Under the pieces are notes generated by a model. It was not told where the DNA came from. It made no database searches and saw only the letters and a list, made by a program, of their open reading frames with translations. Shown piece after piece: positions 7,227 to 15,857 of a DNA stretch of 64,000 nt (positions within the stretch are counted from its first letter, which is position 1; each line of letters starts with the position of its first letter). The position numbers were made by a program, and so were the translations under genes. Location of the stretch: positions 16,174 through 80,173 of the forward strand of contig JAPKMP010000019.1 in NCBI GenBank assembly GCA_026645935.1, given 5' to 3'. Origin of the DNA: Candidatus Villigracilaceae bacterium. Lineage in GTDB: Bacteria; Chloroflexota; Anaerolineae; Anaerolineales; Villigracilaceae.

Positions 7227-8096
7227 ATGACGATATCCGAAGATAACCTTGATATTGATGAATTCTGGGAGTATTCCGATCCTGCCGTGAGTGAGGAACG
7301 TTTTCGCGCCGCGTTGGATGCAACGCAGGGAGATCTACGGTTGGAATTGCTCACGCAAATTGCACGCACCTTCTCCCTCCGTGGGCGATTTGATGAAGCC
7401 CACGAGGTCTTGAACGATGTGGAGAAACAACTCTCAAATGCGGGAGCGCGTCCAAAGGTGCGCTATCTGCTTGAGCGCGGCCGGACCTTCAACTCAAACG
7501 GCGAAAAGGAAAAGGCGCGTGACCTCTTCATCGGGGCATGGGTGCAGGCGCGGAAAGCGCAGTTGGAAGGTCTTGCCGTGGACGCGGCGCACATGGTTGC
7601 CATCACATATTCGGGCAGCGCCGAAGCCGTTGATTGGAATCAACGCGGATTGACGATCGCGCGCGGCTCGCGGGACCCGAAAGCCAAAGGCTTGATCCCT
7701 GCCATGCTCAATAACAGCGCGTGGGATTTGCACCAAATGGGACGCTTTGAAGAAGCCCTGTCGTTATTCGAGGAGGCGCAGGTTGAATGGACCTCGCGCG
7801 GCAAGCCTGAACGAATCCAAATTGCAAAATGGTCGGTAGCGCGCTGCCTGCGTTCTCTAAAGCGGTATGACGAAGCGTTGGCTATCCAGCGCGCCCTCGA
7901 AACTGAGCATAAAGAGGCAGGCACCACGGATGGATACGTTTTTGAGGAAATTGCGGAAAACCTTGCCTTGCTGGGTAGGAACGAGGAAGCAATATCATAC
8001 TTTGAACTGGCATATTTGGAACTCGGCAAGGATGAATGGTTCGTAAAGAACGAACCGGAACGACTCGCAAATTTGAAAATGCGCGCCGGTCATTAG
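7227..8096 (+). CDS. Tetratricopeptide repeat protein
   Basis: Soluble protein of 289 residues made almost wholly of helical TPR units, for example RFDEAHEVLNDVEKQL near 58-73, EKEKARDLFIGAWVQA near 95-110, RFEEALSLFEEAQVEW near 175-190, RYDEALAIQRALETEH and RNEEAISYFELAYLEL near the end. No signal peptide or catalytic domain is visible, so it is probably a cytoplasmic scaffold or part of a regulatory assembly. Start ATG 7227 is chosen over the in-frame TTG at 7179 because GAAAGGG lies six bases upstream of the ATG. Confidence 0.8.
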   Translation: MTISEDNLDIDEFWEYSDPAVSEERFRAALDATQGDLRLELLTQIARTFSLRGRFDEAHEVLNDVEKQLSNAGARPKVRYLLERGRTFNSNGEKEKARDLFIGAWVQARKAQLEGLAVDAAHMVAITYSGSAEAVDWNQRGLTIARGSRDPKAKGLIPAMLNNSAWDLHQMGRFEEALSLFEEAQVEWTSRGKPERIQIAKWSVARCLRSLKRYDEALAIQRALETEHKEAGTTDGYVFEEIAENLALLGRNEEAISYFELAYLELGKDEWFVKNEPERLANLKMRAGH

Positions 8097-8285
8097 CGCA
8101 TCGGCATCAGCGTGTGGCTGCTTTTTCGGAGGGTGAAACAGCCTCGAACGGGGACTCGAGGCGGGTTTGACGTGTCGGCATCCCTTTGTTTGGATGTCAG
8201 TTCTCCTCCCGGAACCAAAACCCGGATCAATTCGTATTTGAGGACTGCAAAGTAACTACCTTTTCAATCTCATGGACACTTGTAA

Positions 8286-9965
8286 ATGAAAGGTTCAGTG
8301 ATTAGGATGAAGATGGACCTCCTGCCTATTATTGTGCTCGCCATTTTTCTGTCGTCCTGTGTGCCTGGATCGGATCAATCTGCACAGGTGGTAACGATTG
8401 TATCGGACACATTGACTCAAACCGCTTCTCCCGCCGGTGCGACTGCTGTTTCCACACCCTTGGGTTTTCCCATCGCTCTGGCTACTTACAAAAGCTCTAG
8501 CTTGGGCATCCAGTTCAGTTACCCTGAAGTCTGGTATTTGAATGAATTCGCCGACAGCAAGGATATTTTTGGCGTGCCAACGCTGGTTCCGTCCATCCTG
8601 TTGACCTCCTTCGAGCCTGCCAATCCTCCCCACAAATTGGAATGGACCGAACAAACCATCAGCATGCAATTTCGCGGTCAGCCCATTGGGACGCGCCCCA
8701 ATTCATTTGAAAATTGGCTGGAAATCCACAAGCAGGCTGCCCTTGCCAATCAATTGACAATTTCTTTGGAAGAACGTTTCTTGATCGCAAATCAGCCAGC
8801 CGTGCATCTAATCCTTGTTTCTGGAGCAGGCGGCATCATCCACCAGGTATTGACCATTTTGAACAATACCGAATTCGAAATAAACGTCGAGGGGAATTAT
8901 GACCTGGCGAAACCTGTTTTAGACTCGTTACAGCCTATTTCGTCTGGCGCTCTCAAACCGCCCGATAGTGAGTTTCCCGCCGCGGGGATCTGCGGGGACG
9001 CACAGGGCGATCCTGTAAATATTGTGCTGGGAGTCGCCGCGGACGGCTTGCCGAAGGCAGGACGTTGTATTGCAATCAATCCTACACTGCGAATCAAATT
9101 GATCAACCAGTCCGACGGTCCGCTTAACACAGAATTCGCGGAATTTAATATCGACCTGTCAGTGGGCGGAGAAGTGTTGTTGGATAAACCTGTGGGTGAT
9201 TATCTGGCATTGGGCGTTCATCATCTGCCTTTTGGACCTGAACTGTGGGTGAAGATAATCCCGATACCCACAGTTACACCAATCCCTCCTGTTGCCACCA
9301 TGCCGGGGCCTTTCAGGAACTATTCCAATACCGAAGCGGGCTATTCGCTCACAATCCCGCCTGGTTGGAATGTGGATGAACACGGGCTTTCCAACCCGAA
9401 CAGGGAGGTCATATTTTACCCGGGCTATGCCGAATCCTTCGTTACATACTTAAGCATCAGCCTGGATTTTCGAACAAAAAACGAGATAGAAGATTTTTAC
9501 GCCCAAAACGTGCCGGATGCTTTTCTTGAAAATACCGTACTCAACGGTTATCCCGGAATCAAATACACCTACAACTGGGGGCGCGTGGAGTATTTCATCC
9601 CATATCAGGATCGGCTCTTCCTGATCTTTACCGACAGACCCGGCGACGGAAACGTTCAGCAGATGTTGGGGAGTATCAAATTTACACCTGTCGCCATTAC
9701 CATCGAAGCCACCATGGCGGACAATGGCAAGACCTTTGTCATGAATGTAGGGGATAGCCTCAGACTCAACCTTGATTTGAGCTATGGCTGGTCCGCATTT
9801 TCGATCAGTAACCCTGCTGTACTCGCAGGCGCACAGGATCGTCTTTTTGCTTTGGAAGCCGGAACCGCCACTTTGACCACGACTGGCAATCCTGAATGCC
9901 TGAACTTCACGCCTCCATGTGGAATGCCGTCGATTCTTTATTCGATCATAGTAATCGTTCAGTAG
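8286..9965 (+). CDS. Lipoprotein with two PsbP-like domains
   Basis: Exported protein of up to 559 residues. A short signal peptide ends in LSSC (lipidated Cys25). Two related beta-rich modules begin with similar phrases, GIQFSYPEVW near residue 74 and AGYSLTIPPGW near 350, which resemble the start of PsbP/DUF-type surface domains. The middle part (about 230-325) is separate, and the last 90 residues form another beta domain with a faint likeness to chagasin-type I42 inhibitors. The start is uncertain: ATG 8286, GTG 8298 (AAAGG four bases upstream) and ATG 8307 all keep the signal peptide. Function unknown; the extracellular face of the membrane is the likely site. Confidence 0.7.
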   Translation: MKGSVIRMKMDLLPIIVLAIFLSSCVPGSDQSAQVVTIVSDTLTQTASPAGATAVSTPLGFPIALATYKSSSLGIQFSYPEVWYLNEFADSKDIFGVPTLVPSILLTSFEPANPPHKLEWTEQTISMQFRGQPIGTRPNSFENWLEIHKQAALANQLTISLEERFLIANQPAVHLILVSGAGGIIHQVLTILNNTEFEINVEGNYDLAKPVLDSLQPISSGALKPPDSEFPAAGICGDAQGDPVNIVLGVAADGLPKAGRCIAINPTLRIKLINQSDGPLNTEFAEFNIDLSVGGEVLLDKPVGDYLALGVHHLPFGPELWVKIIPIPTVTPIPPVATMPGPFRNYSNTEAGYSLTIPPGWNVDEHGLSNPNREVIFYPGYAESFVTYLSISLDFRTKNEIEDFYAQNVPDAFLENTVLNGYPGIKYTYNWGRVEYFIPYQDRLFLIFTDRPGDGNVQQMLGSIKFTPVAITIEATMADNGKTFVMNVGDSLRLNLDLSYGWSAFSISNPAVLAGAQDRLFALEAGTATLTTTGNPECLNFTPPCGMPSILYSIIVIVQ

Positions 9966-10045
9966 ATGTTATGGCAACGACGGGAAATAGCCATTGCTGA
10001 AAAGGCTGGCATGTAATATCCATATGACCGAAAGGAAAATTAACT

Positions 10046-10726
10046 ATGATTGGTCAACAAAAATCATCGAAGGAATTCCCTGATAACAACTTTCCAAGAC
10101 ACTTCTCGAATCCGATCATGGGTGGGGCGATTGGCTTCGGTGTTGGCTTCATTGTTGTAGGATTGATCTCAATATTGATAACTTTCGTAGAATCCCAGAG
10201 TGAATACGCGGGATATTCCCTTGTCTCTTTGCACTCGGCAATTGCCATCTCTCTGCAAAGCGCAGTCGGCGGCGGGATTGGCGGCGCGTTTTTGGGTTGG
10301 AGTCTGCCATTGCGGCAAAGGCTCTCGGCAGCCCTGGCAACTGCGTTGGGAATCGGGCTGGGAGAATTACTTACAATATATCTATCTGTCAGGATCGGAA
10401 AACAATTTTTCGCGGGCGATATGCTTTTGGGAAGTCTTGTAATACGCTCCATATTAGTTGGCGCGCTGGTGGGAACGTTTATTTGCCTGGTTGGGAAAAG
10501 GTGGAAATTTATGGGCCAATTTGCCTTTTTTGGCATAACAGGCTTCACAATCTACCATCTCTTTATCTACTGGCTTACTCTCACCATCCCGATTTCTACA
10601 TTCGGCGGGAATTTAGCCATACAAGCCCTTATGATGAGCGTGGCAAATGGGATAGGCGGCATGATCGTAGGCGCATGTATCGGTATTCCCTTCATAAAAA
10701 GCATAGTTTCTGAACAGAGAATATGA
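10046..10726 (+). CDS. Polytopic membrane protein, unknown function
   Basis: Protein of 226 residues with about six hydrophobic helices rich in glycine (GGAIGFGVGFIVVG near 27-40; GGGIGGAFLG near 75-84; GIGGMIVGACIGIPF near the end). Glycine-rich repeats of this sort pack helices tightly. No known transporter signature is recognised. Start ATG 10046 has an AAAGGAAAA site. Stands alone between a lipoprotein gene and a 214-base gap in which I see nothing. Confidence 0.6.
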   Translation: MIGQQKSSKEFPDNNFPRHFSNPIMGGAIGFGVGFIVVGLISILITFVESQSEYAGYSLVSLHSAIAISLQSAVGGGIGGAFLGWSLPLRQRLSAALATALGIGLGELLTIYLSVRIGKQFFAGDMLLGSLVIRSILVGALVGTFICLVGKRWKFMGQFAFFGITGFTIYHLFIYWLTLTIPISTFGGNLAIQALMMSVANGIGGMIVGACIGIPFIKSIVSEQRI

Positions 10727-10940
10727 TCAGTAATTTTATTTCCGCACATTCGTATTTTGGATTTTTGTGAAGCACAAACTGCATAAGTAGATTTTGCGAA
10801 AATTGCTAATCGTTGCCGTCCCTGTATTTTGATCGTAGCGCACCGATCATGCGGCCTGCAAAATGCGATTGATCACGAGCTATTAAGAACCAGCGACAAA
10901 TCAAAGAATTAATCATTGTCATTTTCACTCAGGAGACATC

Positions 10941-11765
10941 ATGTCCGACTTGAAATCTTCAACCGAACTTCCCATGACTTCAGGCTTCATGGAAGCAAGC
11001 GGTGCGCAAATCTATTACGAATGGACCGGATCGGGAAATCCGCTCGTCTTTCTCCACGCTGGCGGATTAGACCTGCGAATGTGGGATGAACATTTCAAGT
11101 TTTTTTCATCCTCATATCGTGTCGTTCGATACGATATCCCCGCTTGCGGGCGATCCACAGTCCCTACCGAGCCTTTCACCGACGCAGGTGTGCTTCGAGC
11201 GCTTCTTATCCACTTGGGTATTGAAAAGACTTGCCTGATAGGAGAATCACTCGGCGGGCGGATCGCGATCGACTTTGCTCTTGAATATCCCGAGATGGCC
11301 AAAGGATTGATTCTCTCTGGTCCCGGGCTGGGCGGTTACGAATGGTCCAAAGAGTACACAGATCAAATCGGAAAAATCTTTTCCTTTGCCGAGAAGGGCG
11401 ATGCGCTCGGAGCAACGGAAGAATGGTTGAAACACCCTCACCTGCTTCCTGCCATGAGCAATCCAAGCCTTCGGGATCGGATTCGGCAGATGAATTTGGA
11501 TAACGCCAAACTTTGGGTGCAGAGGCTGCCTGAACGTCCACTCGAGCCGCCTGCGATTAAGAGATTGAAGGAAATATCCATCCCAACACAAATCATTGTA
11601 GGCGCTCTGGACGTGCCGGATATTCATACAATATGCGATCTCCTGGCATCAAATATTTCCGGCGCGGAGAAGGTCGTAATTCAAGATGCTGGACACCTGG
11701 CAAGCATGGAAAAACCCGAAAAATTCAGCGAACGGGCACATCAGTTTCTGAGAAGGATTTTCTGA
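10941..11765 (+). CDS. Alpha/beta hydrolase
   Basis: Cytoplasmic serine hydrolase of 274 residues. The oxyanion strand is FLHAGG (38-43), the nucleophile elbow GESLGG gives Ser103, the acid is most likely Asp224 in VGALDVPD, and the catalytic base is His252 in DAGHLASMEKP. A cap region lies between about 130 and 205. Overall it resembles 3-oxoadipate enol-lactonase / haloperoxidase-like members, but the substrate cannot be told. Start ATG 10941 has GGAG upstream. The CPBP protease gene starts 18 bases after its stop, so the two are likely cotranscribed. Confidence 0.88.
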   Translation: MSDLKSSTELPMTSGFMEASGAQIYYEWTGSGNPLVFLHAGGLDLRMWDEHFKFFSSSYRVVRYDIPACGRSTVPTEPFTDAGVLRALLIHLGIEKTCLIGESLGGRIAIDFALEYPEMAKGLILSGPGLGGYEWSKEYTDQIGKIFSFAEKGDALGATEEWLKHPHLLPAMSNPSLRDRIRQMNLDNAKLWVQRLPERPLEPPAIKRLKEISIPTQIIVGALDVPDIHTICDLLASNISGAEKVVIQDAGHLASMEKPEKFSERAHQFLRRIF

Positions 11766-11783
11766 TCGAAGGAGAAAGGGAAA

Positions 11784-13238
11784 ATGTTGATCAAAGATTT
11801 TATTAACTACCTGCTTAGACCCGAATATATTCATGACAAAGATCCGAACGGAAGATTACAGAGCGCCTGGGACACCTTTCGCATCTGGTCTCTCACTTTC
11901 TTGATAAGCTTATTCGGAGTTCCAATTAGCTTATTGATCTCGAACCTGTTTGGCGTCTCATTCGCGGACCACGCCGGTTACGAGTATGCGGCTGATCGCA
12001 CCATGCTGCAGGTCATTTGGGGAGCGATATTATTTTTCCCCATCTGGGAGGAAATGGTTTTCCGAATCGGTCTTCGAATCAGTCGAATCAACTTGAGCGT
12101 TGGGGTGGCTTTCGCCGCAATATATTTTGCCAGGCTGATTATGATTGTATTGGAAATTCCCCGCCCTTCATGGTTGTTTTCTCCGGGTACCATAGTTGGA
12201 ATAATTTCGATCGTCGTCCCTGCGCTCGTGGCAACCATGATCATCTGGCGGTTCCTATCTTTGATTGGCGATGAGCGACTGGCATCCTTTTATCAGCGGA
12301 GGTTTGGTATTGTCTTCTACCTGCCTTTGTTGACGTTCGCATTATTACACGCCTTGAATTACGAGAAGGAACTCTGGATCCTTGCCCCATTGATCACAAT
12401 TCCGCAATTATTCCTGGCTGCCGGGTTTGGCTATATAAGAATGAAATATGGACTGCGGTGGAGCGTCTTTATGCACATTCTCAATAATGCCTTTTCATTC
12501 CTGCCAGCCTTGATCCTCGAAGAACTTTCGTCTGCCATATTGAATCGATTTGTTCAAGGAGATTTCACAGCCATCAGTGAATTGTCAGGCAGCGATGCAG
12601 TTCTTTACTTTGTCTTCACTGTTGTGTGGTCGATATTGTTGATGGTCATATTCCTGAGTCTGGTCAGCCTGATCTGGGAGTGGGCGCGTGCAGGGAGTGA
12701 ACGTAATAAATATGCCCTTATCTCTTCAACTCTCAACTGCCTCCTGCCAGGGCTGGGACAGTTGTACAACCATCAGGAACAGAAAGGCAAGACTCTGGTT
12801 GGCTCATTTTTGATCCTATCGTTGACGGTTTCTGCTGTTTTCTCCGTTCCCGCCAGTTACTCTTCGATGGAACGTATTCTGGCATTGGGAACTGTAACTT
12901 TTGCGCTTTATTTGGTAATGTACCTTTATGCCGTCATAGATTCATGGATTGTCGGATTACGACTGGACAAAGCCGCGATGGGAAGAAAAAATCGCGGAGA
13001 CTTCATTACCTCCGCACTAAGGGAGCCGGTTAATGTGAGTTCCCAATCCAAATCCATTCGTGATCCGGCTCAACTGACCGGAGCTGTCATTGGCTTGCTC
13101 CTCGGGTGGGGAATCGCGCTGACTATCATCTCGAATGGGCTTTTATACAAACCATTTGCGATTGCTGCCGGTGTAATTGGCGGTATGCTGATCGGTTGGT
13201 TGATCTGGTTTGCTCTGGTTAGGCGTCCAATCCGGTAG
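11784..13238 (+). CDS. CPBP family intramembrane metalloprotease with TM2-like tail
   Basis: Membrane protein of 484 residues. The CPBP (Abi/Rce1-like) catalytic set is present: EExxxR in IWEEMVFR (Glu89, Glu90, Arg94), FxxxH in FALLHALN (His189) and HxxxN in MHILNN (His231, Asn235). After residue 300 a second part begins with CLLPGLGQLYN (about 319-329), the signature of TM2-like small membrane domains, followed by more helices. The last 60 residues hold a Gly-rich pair of helices. Members cleave or process membrane-embedded peptides such as prenylated or bacteriocin-related substrates. Ribosome site GAAGGAG precedes ATG 11784. Substrate unknown. Confidence 0.85.
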   Translation: MLIKDFINYLLRPEYIHDKDPNGRLQSAWDTFRIWSLTFLISLFGVPISLLISNLFGVSFADHAGYEYAADRTMLQVIWGAILFFPIWEEMVFRIGLRISRINLSVGVAFAAIYFARLIMIVLEIPRPSWLFSPGTIVGIISIVVPALVATMIIWRFLSLIGDERLASFYQRRFGIVFYLPLLTFALLHALNYEKELWILAPLITIPQLFLAAGFGYIRMKYGLRWSVFMHILNNAFSFLPALILEELSSAILNRFVQGDFTAISELSGSDAVLYFVFTVVWSILLMVIFLSLVSLIWEWARAGSERNKYALISSTLNCLLPGLGQLYNHQEQKGKTLVGSFLILSLTVSAVFSVPASYSSMERILALGTVTFALYLVMYLYAVIDSWIVGLRLDKAAMGRKNRGDFITSALREPVNVSSQSKSIRDPAQLTGAVIGLLLGWGIALTIISNGLLYKPFAIAAGVIGGMLIGWLIWFALVRRPIR

Positions 13239-13291
13239 CGATTTTCTGAGACCGGTTTCAGCATAGGATAAGTACGAAAGGAGAATCGACC

Positions 13292-13657
13292 GTGAAAATC
13301 TATGACTTCGGACCGGATCGCGGTGTAAGGATCGAAAAGTTCGATAGCGAATTCATTTTCTCGAAGATCGTCCGCTTCAATGCGGAGACAAAAGTGAGCT
13401 GCTTTTACCTCAACCCAAATGGAATTGTTGGATATCACCAGGCTGTCACTCCGCAACTCTTTTTGGTGGTACAGGGAAATGGTTGGGTGAGAGGCGATAT
13501 TTCCGGGAGAATTCCGATTGTTCAATATCAAGCTGCGTTCTGGGAGGAAAATGAATGGCATGAGGCTGGCACAGAAACAGGAATTACGGCAATTGTGGTC
13601 GAGGGCGAGACGCTGAATCCCTCCGAGTATATGCAAATCAACCAGGATGGTTCGTGA
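13292..13657 (+). CDS. Cupin domain protein
   Basis: Small beta-barrel protein of 121 residues. The cupin motifs are partly kept: GYHQAVTPQLFLVVQGNGWVRG covers the first motif region and WHEAGTETGITAIVVEGE the second. Only some of the metal ligands (His from GYHQ and from WHEAG) are seen, so metal binding is possible but not sure. The start is a GTG at 13292 behind a strong AAAGGAG site. It lies 53 bases after the CPBP gene and may be part of that transcript. Confidence 0.8.
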   Translation: MKIYDFGPDRGVRIEKFDSEFIFSKIVRFNAETKVSCFYLNPNGIVGYHQAVTPQLFLVVQGNGWVRGDISGRIPIVQYQAAFWEENEWHEAGTETGITAIVVEGETLNPSEYMQINQDGS

Positions 13658-13804
13658 CCCCATTGTTGGGTGCTTCTTCGTTCAACACGAAGGAAGGTAA
13701 TCATGAAAATTCAAGGTGATCAAGATAATGCAGAAATCCGTTTTCAGCGGCTACAAGGATGACCCGGTCACTACCCTTGTTGAGGAGACAAGGATCATGG
13801 ATCT

Positions 13805-14920
13805 ATGAAAAAAATAATTTTGACGCTGGTTATGATTCTGCTGACTGTCGCATGTTCATCAAATGCGACTGACCAGCAGTTGAACGAAAACGATCCACGG
13901 ACTTTTTTAGCAGGTACAATCGAGGCATTGTCGCAGCAACCGCCCGCCACTATTACGCAACCATCTCCCATTGTCTTAGGCACAGAAGTTGTAACATTGA
14001 CATCAACGGCGCCATCCGCGTTCCCAACCACGTTGCCGATACCAACGCCCCTGTCCTCCGACATTTTTTCAAGTCCAATTCAATTTGACGCCAATGGAAC
14101 CTACAAGGATATTTTGGTTGACGATATCCCTGCGGGGGGTACCAAGGCGTTCTCCATCAATGCGATGAAGGGGCAGATTATGTCTGTCTCAACTTGGCGG
14201 CAGGACGGGACGGAAAACTACCTTCCTCAGATCCGAATCCTGGGAGTGAGTGGAAGCACCTTATGTCCCACTGCCAACCGGCAATGCTTGTTCTGGCGGG
14301 GCGTTTTACCCTCCACACAGAATTATTTTGTGATCTTTACCGCCGACCCAAACTGGGGAGCGGCAGGCTTTATGATGCGGGTCGCCGTCAATGCGCCTGG
14401 AACAGACAGGCAATACTTCCAATACAGGAACAAAACAACCGGCGTTTTACTGACATACAACGACGCTTTTGCTCCAACGGGTGGTTTTCTTGACGGGTAT
14501 ATTTCGACAGGCGCATATAAAATTCGACCCGAATTAATTTTACACCTGATAGATACAAAGACATTCGAGAATACAAATCTCAGCGCGGTTTACTTGACCA
14601 TTGGCTCAACAAAGGACGCTCAGGTTGTCAGCGCATGTTTGAACACGGATTGGGATGGCATGGCAGAACAGGTTGTAGGAAAAGAAGTCATAAATGGCTA
14701 TGAATTCTTTCATACAGAAAGGGACGGCATCGCTTCAGGTCATTATGGTGAGCAGGAGAATTATCGCATGGTATATGGCGGCTTCTGCTATGAAGTGATC
14801 TACCATATCCATTCTGTAAATATCGGAAACTTTTCCCCTGGCGCAATGGTCGTTGAATTCGATCGGAAAACCATCCTTCAAGAACTGAACGAAATTTTTT
14901 CTTCATTCAGAATCGATTGA
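13805..14920 (+). CDS. Lipoprotein of unknown function
   Basis: Exported protein of 371 residues. The signal peptide MKKIILTLVMILLTVAC ends in lipidated Cys17. A Ser/Thr/Pro-rich linker (about 35-85) leads to a beta-rich region (about 95-205) like the PPC-type domain (KAFSINAMKGQIMSVS and later NYFVIFTAD), which is common at the ends of secreted proteins. The last 150 residues form a separate domain that I do not recognise. ATG 13805 is taken because an upstream ATG at 13797 stops after three codons. Confidence 0.72.
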   Translation: MKKIILTLVMILLTVACSSNATDQQLNENDPRTFLAGTIEALSQQPPATITQPSPIVLGTEVVTLTSTAPSAFPTTLPIPTPLSSDIFSSPIQFDANGTYKDILVDDIPAGGTKAFSINAMKGQIMSVSTWRQDGTENYLPQIRILGVSGSTLCPTANRQCLFWRGVLPSTQNYFVIFTADPNWGAAGFMMRVAVNAPGTDRQYFQYRNKTTGVLLTYNDAFAPTGGFLDGYISTGAYKIRPELILHLIDTKTFENTNLSAVYLTIGSTKDAQVVSACLNTDWDGMAEQVVGKEVINGYEFFHTERDGIASGHYGEQENYRMVYGGFCYEVIYHIHSVNIGNFSPGAMVVEFDRKTILQELNEIFSSFRID

Positions 14921-14953
14921 CTCTGATGAAAGAAAGAATGAGTCAGATTTGGG

Positions 14954-14975
14954 CGGAAACTCCCAGGGGTTTCCG
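14954..14975. terminator. Possible weak terminator hairpin
   Basis: Perfect 7-bp stem CGGAAAC (14954-14960) with GTTTCCG (14969-14975) around an 8-base loop, 34 bases after the lipoprotein stop. No T-run follows, so termination would be weak. Confidence 0.35.
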
Positions 14976-15098
14976 GTTCAAAAAGATGATTTGGCAAACC
15001 TTGAAAACAGTATGAAGTGATTCAGCACGAAATTGCATAAGCGCTGAAAGAGCAAAAACGACACGCAATAGATTTTTCAAACCCAAGTCTGCCCCATC

Positions 15099-15803
15099 AT
15101 GATCACATATTTCCACGTAATAAAGGCTTTGGAATATCTGCTGGATCAAGCGGGAGAACTTCAATGGCGAGACTGGCTCCGCGCGGATATTGAGTTATGG
15201 CAGTCGGAAAACGATGCCTCTCATCACCTGAATGCCTATGGAGGAATGGGCTCCTTGAACGATCTCTGGATCAGTACCTGGAATGGTCGCGTCCTTTCAG
15301 AATCACAGAAGTCATGGATAAACGAAACACTGTCTCTCTTCAGACATCTGGCATTTCAAACGGCGCAATGCCTGAAAAAGAAAAATGGGGGTGTTTTCAG
15401 CCGTATCGCAGTCAACAAAGTTTTGCGAACCGCGCGGGGGAATTTACATCTGGATGGGTGGCGTTGCCTGAATTGCGGTTATCTTGAAACGCAGGTTGAC
15501 GGAGTTGAAAGGTTTCTGGCAAAAGAAGTATTGCCGGGAGAAATTTCCCGGGCAAAGACCGAAAGCGATTTGATCTCCATCGTGGAGATGGGCTTTTCAA
15601 GCCAACTTTCGGAGATTCAGAAAATGCGGGAGCAGGTCAATGCTCAGGTTGTAGAAAGCGGAATCACGGTTACAGAACGCAATGTCTGGATGCGTCCCTG
15701 CCCCCACTGCGGCAGCAACAATACGGAAGTATGCCATTGGCTAAGGATAAGGCGCCGATTCGCCCTCGTGGTAAAACCATTAGGTATTCGTTTTCCCGGC
15801 TAG
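15099..15803 (+). CDS. DUF6966-like protein with zinc-ribbon tail
   Basis: Protein of 234 residues. The first 100 residues resemble DUF6966: LEYLLDQAGELQWRDWL and the family-marking GGMGSLNDLWI near 48-58. The rest carries two Cys pairs, CLNC near 126 and CPHC near 206, with further Cys/His at the end, which look like a split zinc ribbon. DUF6966 proteins are small and often lie in toxin-immunity or defence neighbourhoods; no toxin is next to it here. No ribosome site is obvious before ATG 15099. Function unknown. Confidence 0.6.
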   Translation: MITYFHVIKALEYLLDQAGELQWRDWLRADIELWQSENDASHHLNAYGGMGSLNDLWISTWNGRVLSESQKSWINETLSLFRHLAFQTAQCLKKKNGGVFSRIAVNKVLRTARGNLHLDGWRCLNCGYLETQVDGVERFLAKEVLPGEISRAKTESDLISIVEMGFSSQLSEIQKMREQVNAQVVESGITVTERNVWMRPCPHCGSNNTEVCHWLRIRRRFALVVKPLGIRFPG

Positions 15804-15857
15804 ATTATTGTAATAATAAATAGTACAATTAATCACAAGGGTTGCTGGGAGGGCACC

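Noticed and set aside
10054..10548. A 164-codon minus-strand frame
   Set aside because: Antisense to the six-helix membrane protein gene, which has a ribosome site and clear helices.
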